From NCBI GenBank assembly GCA_020137815.1, contig CM035351.1, forward strand, positions 9,914,896 through 9,978,895: DNA of 64,000 nucleotides, in the 5' to 3' direction. This stretch comes from Hormiphora californensis (lineage: Eukaryota; Ctenophora; Tentaculata; Cydippida; Pleurobrachiidae). Made by a program: the position numbers and the translations under genes. How positions within the stretch are numbered: position 1 is the stretch's first letter; every line of letters starts with the position of its first letter. The notes below the pieces were generated by a model. That model was not told the DNA's origin. It did no database searches and worked only from the letters and a program-made list of their open reading frames with translations. Of this stretch, positions 55,993 through 64,000 are shown piece by piece.

Positions 55993-58900
55993 TTGGCGCT
56001 ATGACCCCTGTTCAAAAGGAAAAAGAAGGAGATTCCTCCACCCCCTGCACCCCAAGAAGTACCCGGAAGATATGAGGTTCTTTTTGGCCACACAAACGCT
56101 TTCAAAACGATCAATTGTATAGCTGGAAATATATGGTTCTTTTCACCAAAGCTTGAATCACTCGTTCGAACTAGTAGTTCGCCTTCCGACGTGAATCACA
56201 CACAATACCAACTATATAAACTCTCTCCACTCCCCTGAGATCCCTATTATAGTGGGTTGTTTTATATAAAACTTCCACAGAACACAGTCCTGAGGGATCT
56301 GTTGCAGAAGAAGCCCCAGCTGTAGCTGATGAACCCGCTTGCTGAAGTCCCTGTAGCTGAACCTGAGGAACCAGTGACTGAAACCTGAGGTAGCAGCTGA
56401 GGAACCAGTGGCTTGAACCTGAGGAACCAGCGACATGAACCGAGGCAGCAGTTGAGGAGCCTGAGGTTACTGAACCTGAAGTTGCTCCTGAGGAGCCTGA
56501 GGTCACTGAACCTGAGGAACCAGCCGAAGAAGAAGATGGATCTGGTGAAGGTAGGATAACACAATGAACTCGACAAAATTTTATTTTACTTACTACAGTA
56601 AGTAAAATTAAATTTTATTTTGTAAAGCAATAATCACCGTTGTCAAATAAATCGGGGTGTTCCGAGAGACTGATCCTAAACTGAGCCAATACACACAGCT
56701 AGAGCGGAGAGTCACCGTCATGGTGTGCACTATCACCAGGGTCACATATACAGTCGATGGGGTTGACTATACTCTCAACGCATCTAGCCTCTGCCAACAT
56801 GTCATGGTGTTGCACTGCCAGGAACCCTCCAACTCCGATTCCTTGTTTAACTAGCCGTACAGCAAGGATCTCGGCTGGATTCGTCTCAGACTAGGCACAT
56901 ATTCCAACACGATAGTAGCAGGAGAGATCAACACTTATACCAAGCACACAGGGTAGAAACAATCCTTGTGTTCTGGATAAGATAACATTTTTCTCTAGGT
57001 AGTGTGTATCGGACATCAGTAGGCCCCATTATAATTGGTATTTAACACAGTCAAACTCGAGAGAGTACAATGTTATTGATACTTGATTGATAAATCGGGG
57101 TGTTCCGAGAGACTGATCCTAAACTGAGCCAACTACACACGCTAGAGCGGAGAGTCACCGTCATGGTGTGCACTATCACCAGGGTCACAATATACAGTCG
57201 ATGGGGGTTGACTAAAACTCTCAACGCATCTAGCCTCTGCCAACATGTCATGGTGTTGCACTGCACGGAACCCTCCAACTCCGATTCCTTGTTTAACTAG
57301 CGTACAGCAAGGATCTCGGCTGGATCGTCTCAGACTAGGCACATATTCCAACACGATAGTAGCAGGAGAGATCAACACTTATACCAGCACACAGGGTAGA
57401 AACAATCCTTGTGTTCTGGATAAGATAACATTTTTCCTAGGTAGTGTGTATCGGACATCAGTAGGCCCCATTATAATTGGTATTTAACACAGTCAACTCG
57501 GAGAAGTACAATGTTATTGATACTTGATTGATAAATCGGGGTGTTCCGAGAGACTGATCCTAAACTGAGCCAATACACACAGCTAGAGCGGAGAGTCACC
57601 GTCATGGTGTGCACTATCACCAGGGTCACAATATACAGTCGATGGGGTTGACTATAACTCTCAACGCATCTAGCCTCTGCCAACATGTCATGGTGTTGCA
57701 CTGCACGGAAACCTCCAACTCCGATTCCTTGTTTAACTAGCCGTACAGCAAGGATCTCGGCTGGATTCGTCTCAGACTAGGCACATATTCCAACACGATA
57801 GTAGCAGGAGAGATCAACACTTATACCAAGCACACAGGGTAGAAACAATCTGTGTTCGGATAAGATAACATTTTTCTCTAGGTAGTGTGTATCGGACATC
57901 AGTAGGCCCATTATAATTGGTATTTAACACAGTCAACTCGGAGAAGTACAATGTTATTGATACTTGATTGATAAATCGGGGTGGTTCCGAGAGACTGATC
58001 CTAAACTGAGGCAATACACACAGCTAGAGCGGAGAGTCACCGTATGGTGTGCACTATCACCAGGGTCACAATATACAGTCGATGGGGGGTGACTATAACT
58101 CTCAAAGCATCTAGCCTCTGACAACAAGTCATGGTCTTGCACTGCATGGAACCCTCCAGCTCCTATTCCTTGTTTAACTAACCGTACAGCAAGGATCTCG
58201 GCTGGATTCGTCTCAGACTAGGCACATATTCCAACACGATAGTAGCAGGAGAGATCAAACTATACCAAGCACACAGGGTAGAAACAATCCTTGTGTTCTG
58301 GATAAGATAACATTTCTCTAGGTAGTGTGTATCGGACATCAGTAGGCCCCATTTAATTGGTATTTAACACAGTCACTCGGAGAAGTACAATGTTATTGAT
58401 ACTTGATTGATAAATCGGGGTGTTCCGAGAGACTGATCCTAAACTGAGCCAATACACACAGCTAGAGCGGAGAGTCACCGTCATGGTGTGCACTATCACC
58501 AGGGTCACAATATACAGTCGATGGGGTTGACTATAACTCTCAACGCATCTAGCCTCTGCCAACATGTCATGGTTGCACTGCACGGAACCCTCAACTCCGA
58601 TTCCTTGTTAACTAGCCGTACAGCAAGGATCTCGGCTGGATTCGTCTCAGACTAGGCACAATTCCAACACGATAGTAGCAGGAGAGATCAACACTTATAC
58701 CAAGCACACAGGGTAGAAACAATCCTTGTGTTCTGGATAAGATAACATTTTCTTAGGTAGTGTGTATCGGACATCAGGAGGCCCCATTATAATTGGTATT
58801 TAAACAGTCAACTCGGAGAAGTACAATGTTATTGATACTTGATTGTAAATCGGGGTGTTCCGAGAGACTGATCCTAACTGAGCCAATACACACAGCTAGA

Positions 58901-61900
58901 GCGGAGAGTCACCGTCATGGTGTTGCACTATCACCAGGGTCACAATAACAGTCGATGGGGGTTGACTATAACTCTCAACGCATCTAGCCTCTGCCAACAG
59001 TCTGGTGTTGCACTGCACGGAACCCTCCAACTCCGATTCCTTGTTTAACTAGCCGTACAGCAAGGATCTCGGCTGGATTCGTTTCAGACTAGAGCAATAT
59101 TCCAACACGATAGTAGCAGGAGAGATCACACTTATACCAAGCACACAGGGTAGAAACAATCTTGTGTTCTGGATAAGATAACATTTTTTCTTAGGTAGTG
59201 TGTATCGGACATCAGTAGGCCCCATTATAATGGTATTTAACAACAGTCAACTGGAGAAGTACAATGTTATTGATACTGATTGATAAATCGGGGTGTTCCG
59301 AGAGAGACGATCCTAAACTGTTCTACCCTGTGTGCTTGGTATAAGTGTTGATCTATCCTGCTACTATCGTTGGAATATGTGCTAGTCTGAGACGATCCAG
59401 CGAGATCCTTGCTGTACGCTATTAACACGGAATCGGAGTGGAGGGTTCCGTGCAGTGAACACCATGACAGTTGCAGAGGCTAGATGCGTGAGAGTTATAG
59501 CAACCCCATCGACTGTATAGTGACCCTGGTGATAGTGCACACCATGACGGGACTCTCGCTCAGCTGTGTGTATGGCTCGTTAGGATCAGTCTCTCGGAAC
59601 ACCCCGATTATCACAAGGATCAATAACATGTACTCTCCAGTTGACTGTGTTTAAATACATTATAATGGGGCCACTGATGTCGATACACACTACCTAGAGA
59701 AAAAGTTATCTTATCCAGAACACAAGGAGTTTCTACCCTGGTGCTTGGTATAAGTGTTGATCCCTGCTACTATATGTGTTGAATATGGCCTAGTCTGAGA
59801 CGAATCCAGCCGAGATCTTGCTGTACGGCTAGTTAAACAAGAACGGAGTTGGAGGTCCGTGCACGTGCAACACCATGACATGTGTGGCAGAGGCAGATGC
59901 GTTGAGAGTTATAGTCAACCCCATCGACTGTATATTGTGACCTGGTGATAGTGCACACCATGACGGTGACTCTCCGCTCTGCTGTGTGTATTGGCTCAGT
60001 TTAGGATCAGTCTCTCGGAACACCCCGATTTATCAATCAAGTATCATAACATTGTACTTCTCCGAGTTGACTGTGTTAAATACCAATTATAATGGGGCCT
60101 ACTGATGTCCGATACACACTACCTAGAGAAAAATGGTATCTTATCCAGAACACAAGGATTGTTTCTACCCTGTGGCTTGGTATAAGTGTTGATCTCTCCT
60201 GTACTATCGTGTTGGAATATGTGCCTAGTCTGAGACGAATCCAGCCGAGATCTTGCTGTACGGCTAGTTAAACAAGGAATCGGAGTTGGAGGGTTCGTGC
60301 AGTGCAACACCATGACATGTTGGCAGAGGCTAGATGCGTTGAGAGTTATAGTCAACCCCCCATCGACTGTATATTGTGACCCTGGTGATAGTGCACACCA
60401 TGACGGTGACTCTCCGCTCTAGCGTGTGTATTGGCTCAGTTTAGGATCAGTCTCTCGGAACACCCGATTTATCAATCAAGTATCAATAACATTGTACTTC
60501 TCCGAGTTGACTGTGTAAATACCAATTATAATGGGGCCTACTGATGTCCGATACACACTAACTAGAGAAAAATGTTATCTTATCCAGAACACAAGGATTG
60601 TTTCTACCCTGGTGCTTGGTATAAGTGTTGATCTCTCCTGCTACTATCGTGGTTGGAATATGTGCCTAGTCTGAGACGAATCCAGCCGAGATCCTTGCTG
60701 TACGGCAGTTAAACAAGGAATCGGAGTTGGAGGGTTCGTCAGTGCATGCAAACCATGACATGTTGGCAGAGGCTAGATCGTGAGAGTTATAGTCAACCCC
60801 CATCGACTGTTATTGTGACCCTGGTGATAGTGCACACCATGACGGTGACTCTCCGCTCTAGCTGTGTGTATTGGCTCAGTTAGGATCAGTCTCTCGGAAC
60901 ACCCCGATTTTCAATCAAGTATCAATAACATTGTACTCTCCGAGTTGACTGTGTTAAATACCAATATAATGGGGCCCTACTGATGTCCGATACACACATA
61001 CCTAGAGAAAAATGTTATCTATCCAGAACACAAGGATTGTTTCTGACCTGTGTGCTTGGTATCAGTGTTGATCTTTCTGCTTCTATCGTGTGGAATATGT
61101 GCCTAGTCTGAGACGAATCCAGCCGAGATCCTTGCTGTACGGCTAGTTAAACAAGGAATCGGAGTTGGAGGGTTCCGTGCAGTGCAACACATGAATGTTG
61201 GAGAGGCTAGATGCGTTGAGAGTTATAGTCAACCCCATCGACTGTATATTGTGACCTGGTGATAGTGCACACCATGACGGTGACTCCGCTCTAGCTGTGT
61301 GTATTGGCTCAGTTTAGGATCAGGCTCTCGGAACACCCCGATTATCAATCAAGTTAATAACATTGTATTCTCCGAGTTGACTGTGTAAATACCATTATAA
61401 TGGGGCCTACTGATGTCCGATACACACTACCTAGAGAAAAATGTTATCTTATCCAGAACACAAGGATGTTTCTACCCTGTGTGCTGGTATAAGTGTTGAT
61501 CTCTCCTGCTACTATCGTGTTGGAATAGGGCCTAGTCTGAGACGAATCCAGCGAGATCCTGCTGTACGGCTAGTTAAACAAGGAATCGGAGTTGGAGGGT
61601 TCCGTGCAGTGCAAACCATGACATGTTGGCAGAGGCTAGAGCGTTGAGAGTTATAGTCAACCCCCATCGACTGTATATTGTGACCTGGTGATAGTGCACA
61701 CATGACGGTGACTCTCCGCTCTAGCTGTGTGTATTGGCTCAGTTAGGACAGTCTCTGGAACACCCCGATATCAATCAAGTATCAAAACATTGTACTTCTC
61801 CGAGTTGACTGTGTAAATACCAATATAATGGGCCTACTGATGTCCGATACACACTACCTAGAGAAAAATGTATTTATCCAGAACACAAGGATTGTTTCTA

Positions 61901-64000
61901 CCCTGTGTGCTTGGTATAAGTGTTGATCTCTCCTGCTACTATCGTGTTGGAATATGTGCCTAGTCTGAGACGAATCCAGCCGAGATCCTTGCTGTAGGCT
62001 AGTTAAACAAGGAATCGGAGTTGGAGGGTTCCGTGCAGTGCAACACCATGACATGTTGGCAGAGGCTAGATGCGTGAGAGTTATAGTCAACCCCCATCGA
62101 CTGTATTGTGACCCTGGTGATAGTGCACACCATGACGGTGACTCTCCGCTCAGCTGTGTGTATTGGCTCAGTTTAGGATCAGTCTCTCGGAACACCCCGA
62201 TTTATCAATCAAGTATCAATAACATTTACTTCTCCGAGTTGACTGTGTTAAATACCAATTATAATGGGGCCTACTGATGTCCGATACACACTACCTAGAG
62301 AAAATGTATCTTATCCAGAACACAAGGATTGTTTCTACCCTGTGTGCTTGGTATAAGTGTTGATCTCTCCTGCTACTATCGTGTTGGAATATGTGCCTAG
62401 TTGAGACGAATCCAGCCGAGATCCTTGCTGTACGGCTAGTTAAACAAGGAATCGGAGTTGGAGGGTTCCGTGCAGTGCAACACCATGACATGTTGGCAGA
62501 GGCTAGATGCGTTGAGAGTATAGTCAACCCCCATCGACTGTATATTGTGACCTGGTGATAGTGCACACCATGACGGTGACTCTCCGCTCTAGCTGTGTGT
62601 ATTGGCTCAGGTTAGGATCAGTCTCTCGGAACACCCCGATTTATCAATCAAGTATCAATAAACATGTACTTCTCCGAGTTGACTGTGTTAAATACCAATT
62701 ATAATGGGGCCTACTGATGTCCGATACACAACCTAGAGAAAAATGTTATTCTATCCAGAACACAAGGATTGTTTCTACCCTGTGTGCTTGGTATAAGTGT
62801 TGATCTCTCCTGCTACTATCGTGTTGGAATATGTGCCTAGTCTGAGACGAATCCAGCCGAGATCCTTGCTGTACGGCTAGTAAACAAGGAATCGGAGTTG
62901 GAGGGTTCCGTGCAGTGCAACACCATGCATGTTGGCAGAGGCTAGATGCGTTGAGAGTTATAGTCAACCCCCATCGACTGAATCACCGTTGTCCATTTTT
63001 CTTTAATCTCATCAATTCTATCCTTCCTTTCATTTAAAAAATCACCCATTCACCCATTCAAGAGCCTGTTATTTACCTACCTCACTTCAGAGCCACCTGT
63101 CCCTGTGGAGACTCCATCTACAGGAGAGGATGCTGAGGAGGTCCTCTCTACACCTGCCATGAGATCACCACGGACCCAATGGGCGAGGAGAGTAAGTAAT
63201 TAATTAGTAATTTCAGTTTAATTAATAAAACAGAAACATACTATACTTATTGTACATTTGGTACATCATATTTTGAGTTTATCATTATTACATTGTTGTT
63301 ATTATAATGTTTCTTAGGACGGAGCAAGTCAGCGTGGAACTGACGGCAGTACCGGTTATCTTTGGAGTCATCAAAAAGGGCCCTTACATTGTGCCCCAAT
63401 GCGCACCCAAGTGGCTAAAAACACTGAAAAAGCAGAAGTGGGCCAGCCAGTTTGCAGAGTGGACCCCGATCTTTTCCAAATTTTCTGCTGCGATCAGGCT
63501 AAAGGTACTGTGGGAAATTTTTATCTTTTGATTTGTTAAAATCTTCTTCATTTGACACTTAATTAACAAATTAACTCATTAGATAATCGATTAGTTTGTA
63601 ATCTAATTGATAATTTCCAGGGAAGCTGTATGAAGAGCATACCCCCGTTGAGACTGACGGAAAATGTATGTTTTTCCATCTCAATCACTACACGTCTGTT
63701 AGTGTGGGGGATGAGGATCCAAAGGCAAAGGAATTTACCTTCAAGGTATATGTTCACGATTACATTACCCCTAGATATTGTCTGGTTGAGGAGGGGGGGG
63801 GGACAGTTTCTCTAAAATAAACAGTCGTAACTGAAACTCAGTTTTCAGTATTGACCCTCCGTATTTAAACACTATAAACTTCCCTCCACCGAGGGACGGG
63901 TGTCTGAATGGGTGCGAGGAAAAAACACAGTTACGTCTCTACCCTACCAATGAGGAGGGGAAAAGTGGTGTTAAAACAATCAAAACGGGACCCATTAACA
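55993..64000 (+). CDS. Multi-exon gene with Glu/Pro-rich exons, unknown family, runs off the window
   Basis: Exons: 55,993 to ~56,070 (MTPVQKEKEGDSSTPCTPRS; weak donor); 56,308-56,550 (repeats such as EEPEVTEPEVAPEEPEVTEP then EEEDGSGE, ending phase 1); 63,091-63,191 (PPVPVETPSTGEDAEEVLST, MRSPRTQWARR); 63,318-63,504 (GASQRGTDGSTGYLWSHQKG, VGQPVCRVDPDLFQIFCCDQ); 63,621-63,745 (GKLYEEHTPVETDGKCMFFH, VSVGDEDPKAKEFTFK); and a last partial exon from ~63,845 (GCLNGCEEKTQLRLYP). The joins from 56,550 through 63,745 are all phase-compatible with AG/GT borders. The Glu/Pro exon needs about four single-base corrections to stay open. The later exons look like a globular Cys-containing region. No family recognised. 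The 6.5-kb intron after 56,550 contains the 441-bp array. Confidence 0.68.
56645..62980. repeat. 441-bp tandem array that inverts at ~59,320
   Basis: Plus-oriented units begin (TAAATCGGGG) at 56,649, 57,091, 57,532, 57,972, 58,411, 58,846 and 59,284: spacings 442, 441, 440, 439, 435, 438. At 59,320 the array flips and about 8.4 inverted units follow to 62,980, anchored at AACACCCCG 59,598, 60,019, 60,459, 60,898, 61,332, 61,759, 62,191 and 62,630. Units differ mainly by single-base deletions rather than substitutions. AATCACCGTTGTC flanks both ends (56,632-56,644 and 62,981-62,993). Open frames in single units (for example TLNASSLCQHVMVLHC) break in others. Confidence 0.92.

Noticed and set aside
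56657-56854. 65-codon frame in the first 441-bp unit that looks protein-like
   Set aside because: It depends on bases missing in that unit relative to the consensus of the other ~14 units, where the frame breaks or ends.

Overview
The window looks like a repeat-rich, AT-leaning animal genome, probably a marine invertebrate such as a sponge or another early-branching metazoan. The sequence shows spliced genes with short exons and GT/AG introns, complement-control (CCP/sushi) exons in symmetric phase 1-1, a class A GPCR, Penelope-like and LINE retroelement relics, and very many foldback or MITE-type DNA elements. No species name can be supported from the sequence.

Layout. Bases 1-31,400 are almost entirely mobile DNA: pogo-like TA-insertion MITEs with repeated CCCCGATTTA modules; several foldback families; an LTR element with an internal palindrome, flanked by ACGG on both sides (5,286-9,643); a 9-bp-duplication TIR element (12,036-12,732); Penelope-like and LINE fragments (13,566-17,995); a tandem segmental duplication carrying an inserted 440-bp array (18,001-22,020); a multiply nested foldback (22,100-26,880); a tRNA-half foldback; and a 2.1-kb TIR element with internal 163-bp repeats. 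From 31,421 onward genes appear. Plus-strand CCP or CCP-associated exons lie at 31,421, 45,068 and 46,556. Inside the gap between them sits a minus-strand coiled-coil gene, of which four 3' exons are visible (35,567 down to 32,867). One of its introns holds a 21-bp minisatellite and another a TTAA-flanked foldback transposon. Bases from about 35,740 to 44,930 read as an unpolished, homopolymer-inflated consensus and should not be annotated at face value. A single-exon rhodopsin-like GPCR lies at 48,885-50,021. It is followed by a secreted CCP protein gene (50,301 to about 51,891) and, from about 55,993 past the window end, a multi-exon gene with Glu/Pro-rich exons. The large intron of that last gene holds a 441-bp tandem array that flips orientation at 59,320.

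How the genes fit together. The CCP exons, the signal-peptide CCP gene and the GPCR form a plus-strand neighbourhood of extracellular or cell-surface proteins, consistent with a recognition or adhesion cluster, but no joint function can be proved from sequence. The coiled-coil gene is nested antisense only if the CCP exons at 31.4 kb and 45-46.7 kb belong to one transcript, which is unproven.

Two assembly-level points matter most to a user: the 35.7-44.9 kb zone and the inverted 441-bp array both carry strong signs of consensus error or foldback artefact.
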